A stretch of 16,070 nt of DNA from an uncultured Lachnospiraceae bacterium (GTDB taxonomy: Bacteria > Bacillota > Clostridia > Lachnospirales > Lachnospiraceae), in the NCBI GenBank assembly GCA_934320895.1, contig CAKRFY010000047.1, positions 1 to 16,070 on the forward strand, written 5' to 3'. Shown in pieces: positions 8,505 to 16,058 of this stretch (positions are counted from its first letter, which is position 1; every line of letters begins with the position of its first letter). Position numbers and translations under genes: made by a program. Under the pieces are notes generated by a model. That model was not told the origin of the DNA, made no database searches, and saw only the letters and a list, made by a program, of their open reading frames with translations.

Positions 8505-10496
8505 CTAGCAGATTTCTGCTCCTGCCGGCATCTTCTTTTCAGGTGTCATAAGTGAAAGGTTTCCTTCTGCATCTTCTGCACAGAGTAACATTCCCTCTGA
8601 TAATACACCAGCGAGTTTTGCAGGCTTAAGATTTACAAGTACCATTACTTTCTTGCCTACCATTTCTTCTGCCGAGTAATATTTCTTTATTCCTGATACT
8701 ATCTGTTTTACTTCGCTTCCGATTTTTACCTGTGAGCAGAGAAGCTTCTTTGATTTCTTAACTTCCTCACATGCAATTATCTCACCTACCTGGAACTGCA
8801 TTTTCTCAAAGTCATCAAATGTGATTTCAGGTTTTGCTTCTATATCTATTACCTCTTCGTCTGATTCTGCTTCTTCTGTAACTCCTGCTGCCGCTTTCTG
8901 TGCTGCCTGTATTTCGTCAGCTTTTGCAAGTACCTCTTTTGCATCCAGTCTCATAAAGAGAATTTCAGGTGCATCTGTTACCTTTGTTCCTGATTTATAA
9001 AGGCCAAATTTATCCATATCTTCAAGTGCACGCTCTGTTGTATTAAGCTGTTTTAAAATCTTGTCTGTTGTGTCAGGCATAAATGATTTTAAGAGACTTG
9101 CACCGATTGTAATACTCTCGATAAGATTATAAAGAACTGTTGAAAGTCTGTCTTTCTTTGCCTCATCTTTTCCGAGTACCCAAGGCTCTGTCTCATCAAT
9201 ATATTTGTTGCATCTCTTAAATATAGTAAATACTTCTGTAATTGCATCTGCAACACGAAGTTTATCCATTTTTTCTTCGACCTTCTTTGGTACAGAGAGT
9301 ACAAATGATTTAAGTTCATCGTCAACGCTCTCCGTAACACCCTTATCTTCTGCAACTCCGCCAAGATATTTATTTGTCATTGAAATCGTTCTGTTGACAA
9401 GATTTCCAAGTGTGTTTGCAAGATCTGAGTTCATACGCTCAACCATAAGCTCCCATGTGATCACACCATCATTTTCAAATGGCATCTCATGAAGTACAAA
9501 GTAACGAACAGCATCTACTCCGAACATGTCTACAAGATCGTCTGCATAGATTACATTTCCCTTTGACTTACTCATCTTGCCTTCGCCCTGAAGAAGCCAA
9601 GGATGACCAAATACCTGCTTTGGAAGTGGAAGTCCAAGTGCCATGAGCATGATTGGCCAGTAAATTGTGTGGAATCTAAGGATATCCTTACCTATAAGAT
9701 GAAGGTCAGCAGGCCAGAATTTTTCAAAAAGGTCTGTTCCTGTCTCGCTTGTATCGTTGTTTCCATCTACATCATATCCAAGTCCTGTAATATAGTTGCT
9801 AAGGGCATCTACCCATACATATACGATATGACCAGGATCAAAGTCTACTGGAATACCCCACTTGAATGAAGTACGTGATACGCATAAATCCTGAAGTCCC
9901 GGAAGAAGGAAGTTGTTCATCATCTCGTTTTTGCGTGACTCAGGCTGGATAAATTCAGGATGTGTATTGATATGCTCGATAAGTCTGTCCGCATAATTGC
10001 TGAGTTTAAGGAAATATGCTTCCTCTTTTGCCGGCTGACATTCTCTTCCACAATCAGGACACTTTCCATCTACAAGCTGCGATGAAGTAAAGAATGACTC
10101 ACAAGGTGTACAATACATTCCTTCATAATATCCCTTATAAATATCTCCCTGCTCATATAATTTCTTAAAAATCTTCTGAACCTGTTTCTCATGGTATTCA
10201 TCAGTCGTTCTGATAAATTTATCATATGATGTGTTCATAAGATCCCAGATTGATTTAATCTGTCCTGATACATCATCAACAAATTTCTTTGGTGTTATGC
10301 CTGCTTCATCAGCCTTAATTTCAATTTTCTGTCCGTGTTCATCAGTTCCTGTCTGAAAACGTACATCATAGCCCTGCTGTCTTTTAAAACGCACGATACT
10401 GTCTGCGAGAACAGCCTCGTAAGTGTTTCCGATATGTGGTTTGCCTGATGTGTAGGCAATCGCTGTTGTTAAATAAAATTTCTTTTTCTCTGCCAT
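8505..10496 (-). CDS. metG: Methionyl-tRNA synthetase
   Basis: MetRS charges tRNA-Met, including the initiator, with methionine. The 663-residue protein starts with the Rossmann core carrying the HIGH-type signature as HIGN (21-24) and the second motif KMSKS (307-311). The connective domain has a four-cysteine zinc knuckle at C129, C132, C146 and C149. A helical anticodon-binding region (about 350-500) and a C-terminal EMAP-II-like tRNA-binding OB domain (about 555-663) follow. The acidic, Ala-rich stretch at about 525-555 looks like a linker. AGGAGG (10503-10508 on the complement) precedes the start. It heads a two-gene operon with tcdA. No T-box leader is seen; the distance from promoter to start is only about 30 bases. 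Confidence 0.97.
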   Translation of the reverse strand: MAEKKKFYLTTAIAYTSGKPHIGNTYEAVLADSIVRFKRQQGYDVRFQTGTDEHGQKIEIKADEAGITPKKFVDDVSGQIKSIWDLMNTSYDKFIRTTDEYHEKQVQKIFKKLYEQGDIYKGYYEGMYCTPCESFFTSSQLVDGKCPDCGRECQPAKEEAYFLKLSNYADRLIEHINTHPEFIQPESRKNEMMNNFLLPGLQDLCVSRTSFKWGIPVDFDPGHIVYVWVDALSNYITGLGYDVDGNNDTSETGTDLFEKFWPADLHLIGKDILRFHTIYWPIMLMALGLPLPKQVFGHPWLLQGEGKMSKSKGNVIYADDLVDMFGVDAVRYFVLHEMPFENDGVITWELMVERMNSDLANTLGNLVNRTISMTNKYLGGVAEDKGVTESVDDELKSFVLSVPKKVEEKMDKLRVADAITEVFTIFKRCNKYIDETEPWVLGKDEAKKDRLSTVLYNLIESITIGASLLKSFMPDTTDKILKQLNTTERALEDMDKFGLYKSGTKVTDAPEILFMRLDAKEVLAKADEIQAAQKAAAGVTEEAESDEEVIDIEAKPEITFDDFEKMQFQVGEIIACEEVKKSKKLLCSQVKIGSEVKQIVSGIKKYYSAEEMVGKKVMVLVNLKPAKLAGVLSEGMLLCAEDAEGNLSLMTPEKKMPAGAEIC

Positions 10497-10530
10497 TTTA
10501 GACCTCCTAATATAATATTTATCTATTATT

Positions 10531-10559
10531 ATGATATTTCATCACATTTATCATGTCAA
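10531..10559 (-). promoter_or_regulatory. Promoter of metG-tcdA
   Basis: On the minus strand a perfect TTGACA (10554-10559) and TATCAT (10531-10536, five of six) are separated by exactly 17 bp. They lie about 35 bases before the metG start codon. Confidence 0.75.
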
Positions 10560-10631
10560 TGTTAGAATTCATCTTAGACAAATCCACAAGTTAAATTACA
10601 AATATTCTGCCTTAAATAAAATTGTATACTA

Positions 10632-11807
10632 TCACACTGACAAATTTATACTCGCCGCAACTTCTGTCTGTCCCTCGGGACTCTGCTCTGCCGACAGTTC
10701 AATCTGCTCTGTGTTTAATTTTGATGTATCAGTAAGCGTCTGTGTCATATCCATATTCATTGCTGCTCCCTGACTCTGTGCCATCATAATACCAAAATCT
10801 CCGCCGCCTCGCTTCCAGATTTCAATTTTTGCTTTAAGATATGTCATATCTGCATCCAGCAGTTTATTATTTTCTTCTCCTCTGTGTGCCTGTTTCTCCT
10901 TCTTTTCCTCTTTTTCTATCTCATCTTCAATCCTTCTAAGTTCCTTTTGCTGCTCTGCTCTTATCTTTTCATCAGGAATCTTAACAACTTTCTCTTTCTT
11001 AGATGAAACATATTTATCATCATCTTTTTTGTTCATAACTTCCTGCTTGATATGTGCAAGTTTCTTTTTTGCAACGGCTATCATTCTCTTTGCATGTGAA
11101 ATGGCAATGTTTAATTCTTCGTCATCATAATTGCCACTTGCTGCTTTCCTTTTAAGAGCTGAAAGATTTGAATTTGCACTTGAAACAGCATTACTTGCCT
11201 GCGATACACTTTTAGCAGACTGAATACTAGAAGATACTTTTTTATAGCTGTAATTCAACACTTTTTTTGTCTTTGTCTCTGTTTTTTTAATATTTTTCTG
11301 AGCTTCTTTTGTCCTCTCAAGCATATCTTTTAAAGCTTCAAGCTGCTTTTGAAACTTTTCGTACTCTTCTTCTTTTTTTGTTTTCTGAGTATCTTTATCA
11401 GATAATATGCTGTTTTTATCTGTTTCTTCAACTAAAGCATCGTTGTCCTCACTTAATTCAAGCATTACACCATCATCTTCCGTAAGATAAGTACTTCCCC
11501 TGCCTGAATTTGCCCTATTTACTGAAATTCCAATGCCATTTTTTGTTGTAATGTCAACTCCGGTAGTTCCTCTTTTACCAAAAGCCACATTGTCATTTGC
11601 ATTTTCCGACTCATCTGATAACTGTCCAGTTACATTAGACGCCTTATAATTGCTTTTCTGAATATTTTTTCCGTTATTTGTCTTATAACTGCTTACTGTT
11701 GCTTTCTTTTTTCTCTTTGTAATATTAGATTTAGAATTTCCAGACTTTTGTCCTGTCTGATTTTTACCTACCTGAAACAAAGTGCTGCTATTTATACCTA
11801 CTGCCAT
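10632..11807 (-). CDS. Unrecognised Lys/Glu-rich coiled-coil protein
   Basis: I do not recognise this 391-residue protein. It has no signal peptide or membrane segment. Residues 1-60 are rich in Ser, Asn and Lys and look disordered. A Gly-rich patch around GIGISVNRANSGRGSTY (91-107) may be ordered. Residues about 140-330 are highly charged and mostly helical, with coiled-coil character. They include a Ser/Ala-rich stretch (about 190-215) and a conserved-looking helix, NYDDEELNIAISHAKRMI (226-243). The tail begins with WKRGGGDFGIMM (331-342) and is Met/Gln/Thr-rich. Start support is strong: AAGGAGGGAG lies just before the ATG. The gene is real by length, ribosome binding site and composition. 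It stands alone upstream of metG, with no terminator visible after it, and may have a sigma-D-like promoter. A structural or surface-appendage-related role is only a guess. Confidence 0.8.
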   Translation of the reverse strand: MAVGINSSTLFQVGKNQTGQKSGNSKSNITKRKKKATVSSYKTNNGKNIQKSNYKASNVTGQLSDESENANDNVAFGKRGTTGVDITTKNGIGISVNRANSGRGSTYLTEDDGVMLELSEDNDALVEETDKNSILSDKDTQKTKKEEEYEKFQKQLEALKDMLERTKEAQKNIKKTETKTKKVLNYSYKKVSSSIQSAKSVSQASNAVSSANSNLSALKRKAASGNYDDEELNIAISHAKRMIAVAKKKLAHIKQEVMNKKDDDKYVSSKKEKVVKIPDEKIRAEQQKELRRIEDEIEKEEKKEKQAHRGEENNKLLDADMTYLKAKIEIWKRGGGDFGIMMAQSQGAAMNMDMTQTLTDTSKLNTEQIELSAEQSPEGQTEVAASINLSV

Positions 11808-11930
11808 CCTACTCCCTCCTTAATCATTGGCACATAGCTTAACTTGTAATGTCAAACTCTCCAGTCAAACGGATATTCGCAATCCGCCCTGCTACTTGCT
11901 CATAAAACTATCATTAACTCCCTTTTCTAT

Positions 11931-11956
11931 ATATCGACAGCTTTTGTAAAACTTCT
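11931..11956 (-). promoter_or_regulatory. Sigma-D (FliA)-like promoter candidate
   Basis: On the minus strand GTCGATAT (11931-11938) matches the sigma-D -10 element GCCGATAT at seven of eight positions. Fourteen bases upstream lies AGAA, the start of AGAAGTTT (11949-11956), which resembles the -35 TAAAGTTT at six of eight positions. It lies about 125 bases before the coiled-coil gene. Short motifs such as this can occur by chance. Confidence 0.3.
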
Positions 11957-11995
11957 CAACACAAATTAACAACAATTCAACTATATTTCCACCTA

Positions 11996-12049
11996 TTTTC
12001 CACATGCATTTTAAGAGTTATCCACAAGTTATCCACAAATTGTGCATAA
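11996..12049. promoter_or_regulatory. Cluster of DnaA boxes
   Basis: Two perfect TTATCCACA boxes lie at 12018-12026 and 12029-12037, two bases apart. TTTTCCACA (11996-12004, one mismatch) lies before them, and TTATGCACA on the opposite strand (12041-12049, one mismatch) after them. DnaA binds this 9-mer. The cluster sits about 40 bases upstream of the -35 of the mrr-helicase promoter. No dnaA or dnaN gene is adjacent. Confidence 0.65.
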
Positions 12050-12087
12050 ATGTGTTTTTTACATGTGATTTTGTACTATTTGGTTTC

Positions 12088-12116
12088 TTGACTTTCATTA
12101 AACACAATGTTAAAAT
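12088..12116 (+). promoter_or_regulatory. Promoter of the Mrr-nuclease/helicase operon
   Basis: TTGACT (12088-12093) and TAAAAT (12111-12116) each match the consensus at five of six positions and are 17 bp apart. They lie 44 bases before the start of the Mrr-type gene. Confidence 0.65.
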
Positions 12117-12160
12117 GTTATTGAACATATGTTCTCAAAAAAAGAATAATGGAGATATAA

Positions 12161-12724
12161 ATGAAGCGAAATACCAATATTTTAAAGGTTATTACATATA
12201 CTTTATATATTATAATCACTTTTGTAATTTTAATATTTATCTTATATTTTAGTAAAAACAAAGAACTAAAATTTATCCTTAGTTCCATTGGCATCTGGTT
12301 CTGTTTCTTTCTTTTCTGCGTCTATAAGATATGCATGGCAAGAAAATATACAGGCTTCTTTGAAAAAGGCAGATATGACGCTGTTGATTTTGATGATATG
12401 GACGGTTTTGAATTTGAAGAACTTACATGTGATATCCTTGTTGCAAATGGTTTTGAGATTGCCGAAAGTACACAAAGCAGTGGTGATTTTGGTGTAGATG
12501 TCATAGCACAAAGGGATGGCGTGATCTACGCCATACAGTGTAAAAGATACAAAGGCCCTGTAGGCATTGAAGCAGTACAACAGGTTTATGCTGGTCGTGA
12601 TTTTTATGAATGTAATGTAGCTGTTGTCCTTACCAACAGTTATTTTTCAAAAGCAGCTCAAAGACTTGCCGACAAAATCGGAGTAGTCTTGTGGGACAGG
12701 GATATGTTTAAGGAATTCTTATAG
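12161..12724 (+). CDS. Membrane-anchored Mrr-type restriction endonuclease
   Basis: This 187-residue protein has two hydrophobic helices (about 8-30 and 38-59) with a short basic loop between them. A soluble Mrr_cat-type nuclease domain (about 77-187) follows. The PD-(D/E)XK active site is visible as SGDFGVDVIAQ with D113, followed by YAIQCKRY with Q126 and K128; E84 or E87 in DGFEFEEL may complete it. Mrr-family enzymes cut DNA, often modified DNA. Attachment to the membrane is a known subtype of unclear role that could act on incoming DNA. GGAG lies 6 bases before the ATG. The next gene starts 54 bases later on the same strand with no terminator between, so both are probably one operon. The fold and catalytic residues are clear; the substrate is unknown. 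Confidence 0.88.
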   Translation: MKRNTNILKVITYTLYIIITFVILIFILYFSKNKELKFILSSIGIWFCFFLFCVYKICMARKYTGFFEKGRYDAVDFDDMDGFEFEELTCDILVANGFEIAESTQSSGDFGVDVIAQRDGVIYAIQCKRYKGPVGIEAVQQVYAGRDFYECNVAVVLTNSYFSKAAQRLADKIGVVLWDRDMFKEFL

Positions 12725-12778
12725 CATAAAAATTTTATTCACATTGCTACCCAGATATCAGAATGGAGATTTTTATTT

Positions 12779-15385
12779 ATGAACACCATTAAAATATCAG
12801 TCAGAAATCTTGTCGAGTTTATACTAAGAAGCGGTGACCTGACGACTTCATCAGGTCTTAAAGATCCTGATGCCATGCAGGAAGGTGCTCGTATCCACAA
12901 AAAAATACAACGAAAAATGAAGTCTGGATATCAGGCTGAAGTTGCTTTGTCGCTCACCGTTCCAGTAAATTATGATGATATTGATTTTGAAATATGCGTA
13001 GATGGACGTGCTGACGGTATCTTCACTGATGAAACTGGCTATAATATTGATGAGATAAAAGGTGTTTACAGAGAACTTGCATCACTTGAAAACCCCGTTG
13101 AAGTTCACAGAGCACAAGCTCTGTGTTATGGTTATATTTGGGTAGCAACGCATCAACTTGACGGCATCGGTATCCAGATGACTTACTGTCATATTCCAAC
13201 CGAAGAAATCAAACGCTTTAATGAATATATTGATTTTAAAACACTAAAAAAATGGTTTTATGATCTTCTTCACGAATACGCAAAATGGGCGGCATGGGAA
13301 ATTAAATGGCATAAAAAAAGAAATCTCTCTATCAAAAATGTTGAATTTCCTTTTAAGTACCGCCCTGGTCAAAATACTCTTGTCAAAGGGGTTTATCAGA
13401 CAATCCTCAGAAAAAAGAAACTTTATATAGAAGCTCCTACTGGTGTTGGAAAGACCATCTCAACAATTTTTCCCGCTGTAAGGGCGATGGGCGAAGATCT
13501 TAGCGAAAAGATTTTTTATCTCACTGCAAAAACTATTACAAGAACAGTAGCGCAAGATACATTTAATATTTTGACAGACAATGGTATACATTTAAAATAT
13601 GTCACTTTAACCGCTAAAGAAAAAATATGTATTCTTGATAAACCCATATGTAATCCCGGCTCATGTCCGAGGGCACTTGGACATTTCGACAGAGTTAATG
13701 ATGCAGTTTTTGATGTTATAACCCACGAAGAACATATCACAAGAGAAACCATAACCAAATATGCCGGAAAACACAATGTCTGCCCGTTTGAAATGTGTCT
13801 TGATATATCCACATGGGTAGATGCCATCATCGGTGATTACAATTATGCTTTTGACCCAAACGCCTGTCTTAAGCGTTTTTTTGGTACAGAAACAACATCA
13901 AATGACTATATTTTTCTTATAGATGAGGCTCACAATCTTGTTGACAGAGCAAGAGAAATGTACTCTGCCACACTTGTAAAAGAAGATTTTCTCATAATGA
14001 AAAAACTCACAAAATTTATGAGCAAAAAAATTACAAATGCACTTGAATCCTGCAATAAGTCACTTCTCGCGCTCAAAAAAGACTGTGATGTTTTGATGGA
14101 ATGGGACATTCTTAGCATAGAAAATTTTGTTATCAGACTTATGCAGCTTGCAAATTATCTTGACGAATATCTTCAGGACTCACGCAACAATAAACACGGC
14201 TCAAAAAATGTAAACGGACAGCTAAATTTTATGGAATTTGAAGGTATAGATAACAGCAAACTTGTTCCTGATACAAGAGAACGTCTGCTCGATTTTTATT
14301 TTTCAGTGAGGTCTTTTTTAAACATATATGAACTGCTTGATGAAAAGTATATCATCTACTCTGATTACTCAAGTGAAGGCACTTTCAGACTTCATTTGCA
14401 GTGCATGGATCCATCTACTAACCTTGATAACTGTCTTAAAAAAGGAAGATGCGGCATCTTCTTCTCCGCAACATTTCTTCCTATTAAATATTATATGGAA
14501 CAACTTGCCGGTGGGACAGATGATTATGCCATTTATGCACCATCACCATTTCTTTCAGAAAACAGGCTTATAATGATAGGGCGTGATGCAAGCACAAAAT
14601 ATACAAGAAGAGGTCCTTCAGAATATAAAAAAATAGCTGACTATATCACGAACTTTGTATCAGCAAAAACAGGAAATTATCTTATATTTTTCTCATCATA
14701 TAAAATGATAGATGATGTTCTGCCTTTTGTGCAGGAGAATTTTACTGAATCATATAATGTTGATATAAAAACAGATGATTATAATAAATCTAAAGAAGAA
14801 GCCGAAATATCAGCCAGAACAAATAACATTATCAATCAACAACAGACTGACAGCTCAAAGAATATTTCGCAAATATCAGATACAACAAACACTTACAACA
14901 ATGAAAAAAATATAGCACCTCATATATTTATACAGTCCCCATCAATGAATGAGCAGCAACGTGAGGAATTTTTGGAGAATTTCAAAGAAAATCCTCCAAT
15001 AACAACACTGGGCTTCTGTGTTATGGGTGGTATATTCGGCGAGGGAATAGACTTAAAAGAAAGCAGACTTATCGGTGCGGTCATTGTAGGAACGGGACTT
15101 CCCATGGTCTGCACTGAAAATGAACTATTTAAAGATTACTTTGACAGGAAAGATAAATCTGGATTTGATTACTCTTACAGATATCCAGGAATGAATAAGG
15201 TTTTACAATCAGCTGGAAGGGTTATCAGAACTGACGCTGACAGAGGTGCCATACTTTTATTGGATGAAAGATTTACGCAGATGTCGTACCAGAAATTGTT
15301 TCCTAAAGAATGGTATCCTTATGAGATTGTGACTAGGAATAGTATGAGGGAACAGTTAAAGAGATTTTGGGAAAATAGTCAATAA
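12779..15385 (+). CDS. Cas4/RecB-like nuclease fused to XPD/DinG-type helicase
   Basis: This 868-residue enzyme joins two activities. The N-terminal half-domain (about 1-175) is a RecB/Cas4-like PD-(D/E)XK nuclease with EGARIH (H40), GRADG (D79), DEIK (E92, K94) and RAQALCYGY (Q113, Y117), all apparently intact. The helicase follows, with Walker A EAPTGVGKT (218-226), DEAH (382-385), SAT (563-565), GEGIDL (754-759) and QSAGRVIR (810-817). Between motifs I and II, C284, C291, C296 and C335 or C340 are candidates for the iron-sulfur cluster typical of XPD/DinG 5'-3' helicases. A Gln/Asn/Thr/Ser-rich segment (about 664-711) looks like a disordered insert in the second helicase domain. GGAG precedes the ATG by 10 bases. 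DNA repair or defence is likely, and I know of no specific gene name. Confidence 0.92.
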   Translation: MNTIKISVRNLVEFILRSGDLTTSSGLKDPDAMQEGARIHKKIQRKMKSGYQAEVALSLTVPVNYDDIDFEICVDGRADGIFTDETGYNIDEIKGVYRELASLENPVEVHRAQALCYGYIWVATHQLDGIGIQMTYCHIPTEEIKRFNEYIDFKTLKKWFYDLLHEYAKWAAWEIKWHKKRNLSIKNVEFPFKYRPGQNTLVKGVYQTILRKKKLYIEAPTGVGKTISTIFPAVRAMGEDLSEKIFYLTAKTITRTVAQDTFNILTDNGIHLKYVTLTAKEKICILDKPICNPGSCPRALGHFDRVNDAVFDVITHEEHITRETITKYAGKHNVCPFEMCLDISTWVDAIIGDYNYAFDPNACLKRFFGTETTSNDYIFLIDEAHNLVDRAREMYSATLVKEDFLIMKKLTKFMSKKITNALESCNKSLLALKKDCDVLMEWDILSIENFVIRLMQLANYLDEYLQDSRNNKHGSKNVNGQLNFMEFEGIDNSKLVPDTRERLLDFYFSVRSFLNIYELLDEKYIIYSDYSSEGTFRLHLQCMDPSTNLDNCLKKGRCGIFFSATFLPIKYYMEQLAGGTDDYAIYAPSPFLSENRLIMIGRDASTKYTRRGPSEYKKIADYITNFVSAKTGNYLIFFSSYKMIDDVLPFVQENFTESYNVDIKTDDYNKSKEEAEISARTNNIINQQQTDSSKNISQISDTTNTYNNEKNIAPHIFIQSPSMNEQQREEFLENFKENPPITTLGFCVMGGIFGEGIDLKESRLIGAVIVGTGLPMVCTENELFKDYFDRKDKSGFDYSYRYPGMNKVLQSAGRVIRTDADRGAILLLDERFTQMSYQKLFPKEWYPYEIVTRNSMREQLKRFWENSQ

Positions 15386-15397
15386 ACATAAAAATGA

Positions 15398-15426
15398 TTG
15401 TATTGTGCATAATAATGTTATATAAT
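15398..15426 (+). promoter_or_regulatory. Promoter of the yefM-yoeB module
   Basis: A perfect -10 TATAAT (15421-15426) lies 17 bp after TTGTAT (15398-15403), a weak -35. The transcript would begin within the GTACT repeats, so the antitoxin complex could block its own promoter. Confidence 0.55.
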
Positions 15427-15430
15427 TTAC

Positions 15431-15458
15431 GTACTATAAACAGTACTATTTTTAGTAC
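15431..15458. promoter_or_regulatory. Operator repeats of the toxin-antitoxin module
   Basis: Two palindromes of the form GTACT-N6-AGTAC lie at 15431-15446 and 15443-15458 and share the central AGTACT. The GTAC centres therefore repeat every 12 bases between the -10 box and the ribosome binding site. Known YefM operators are also GTAC-centred (TGTACA), which supports autoregulation. Confidence 0.65.
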
Positions 15459-15475
15459 CAAAGGAGGTTTGACTT

Positions 15476-15790
15476 ATGATAGCAACAAAACAAGTGGATT
15501 TACGAGCGAACTTAAAAAAATATTTTGACATTGCATTTTCTGGAGAACCCGTTATAGTTTCCAGAAAACAAAATAAAAATGTAGTTGTAATCTCTGAAAA
15601 TGAATATAATGAGCTACAAAAAGCTAAACGAAATGCCGAATACTTAAAACGCCTAAATGAAAGTATGGCTCAAGCCAATGAGGGAAAGACCATATCACTG
15701 TCATTGGATGAATTACAGGCAATGGAATCAGATGATTGGAAACCATCCCAAAAAATGTTCGATTTCATCGAGAAAATAAACAATGAATGA
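15476..15790 (+). CDS. yefM: YefM/Phd-family antitoxin
   Basis: This 104-residue protein is the labile partner of a YoeB-type toxin. The N-terminal Phd/YefM DNA-binding fold is clear: it starts IATKQVDLRANLKKYFDIAF, then GEPVIVSRKQNKNVVVISENEYNEL (about 23-47). The acidic C-terminal part (about 70-104) would bind and neutralise the toxin. It probably also represses its own promoter through the GTACT repeats just upstream. AAGGAGG lies 8 bases before the ATG. The gene overlaps the toxin frame by 8 bases, as is usual in this family. The antitoxin appears intact, although its toxin is frameshifted. Confidence 0.93.
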   Translation: MIATKQVDLRANLKKYFDIAFSGEPVIVSRKQNKNVVVISENEYNELQKAKRNAEYLKRLNESMAQANEGKTISLSLDELQAMESDDWKPSQKMFDFIEKINNE

Positions 15791-16044
15791 TTTCACATTT
15801 ACCGCCAATGGGTTTAAAAACTATTTACATTGGCAAATGCAAGATAAAAAAACATTGAAAAAGATAAATTCATTATTGGAAGATATAAAAAAATGGCGCA
15901 TTAAATGTTATAGGCAAACCTGAAAAGTTAAAAAACAGACCTGAGTATTCAAGAAGAATAGATGACGCCAACCGCCTTGTATATGTAATAGATGAATTAC
16001 AAAACATAAAGATAATAGCCTGCCGAGGACATTATGATGAATAA
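15783..16044 (+). pseudogene. yoeB: YoeB-family toxin, frameshifted at an A7 run
   Basis: YoeB is a ribosome-dependent mRNA endonuclease. From ATG 15783 the frame starts MNDFTFTANGFKNYLHWQMQ and has the family's QDKKTLKKINSLLEDIKK. It then runs into seven A residues (15887-15893), reads WRIKCYRQT and stops at 15921-15923 after 46 residues. The rest of the toxin continues in the +1 frame from about 15888 to 16044: NGALNVIGKPEKLK, YSRRIDDANRLVYVID, then ACRGHYDE. The usual catalytic Glu (GKPE), Arg (SRR) and His (GHY) all lie in this second part. Two more A's, or one fewer, would restore a protein of about 86-87 residues, the normal YoeB length. It may be inactivated, rescued by polymerase slippage on the A-run, or a sequencing error. 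Confidence 0.88.
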
Positions 16045-16058
16045 ATAACCCGGCAGGC
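16018..16058 (+). repeat. Inverted repeat at the toxin 3' end, possible terminator at window edge
   Basis: GCCTGCCG (16018-16025) and CGGCAGGC (16051-16058) are perfect inverted copies, but the loop is 25 bases and no T-run follows. The second arm, CCCGGCAGG, may instead pair with bases starting at the terminal CCT and continuing past the window end, which would make a compact terminator after yoeB. Confidence 0.35.

Larger units (their letters stand above)
11808..12160. other. 353-base intergenic region with divergent promoters and DnaA boxes
   Basis: The gap between the coiled-coil gene and the Mrr-type gene contains, from left to right, a sigma-D-like promoter facing left (11931-11956), four DnaA-box-like sequences (11996-12049), and a sigma-A promoter facing right (12088-12116). 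The stretch 11808-11930 shows nothing else recognisable. Confidence 0.6.

Noticed and set aside
10497..10631. T-box leader for metG
   Set aside because: The leader from the predicted promoter is only about 30 bases, and no T-box sequence or antiterminator is seen.
11850..11855. TTGACA on the minus strand as promoter of the coiled-coil gene
   Set aside because: At 17 bp the -10 position reads TGCCAA, and nearby spacings are no better.
11996..12116. Possible chromosomal replication origin (DnaA boxes next to AT-rich DNA)
   Set aside because: Only four boxes, no dnaA, dnaN or rpmH nearby, and the AT-rich stretch is better explained as a promoter. Kept only as a DnaA-box cluster.
12004..12252. 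82-residue reading frame on the plus strand
   Set aside because: It overlaps the DnaA boxes, the promoter and the start of the Mrr-type gene in another frame, has no ribosome binding site and no recognisable composition.
15404..15412. TGTGCATAA, a near-match DnaA box in the yefM promoter
   Set aside because: A single one-mismatch box in an AT-rich promoter is expected by chance.
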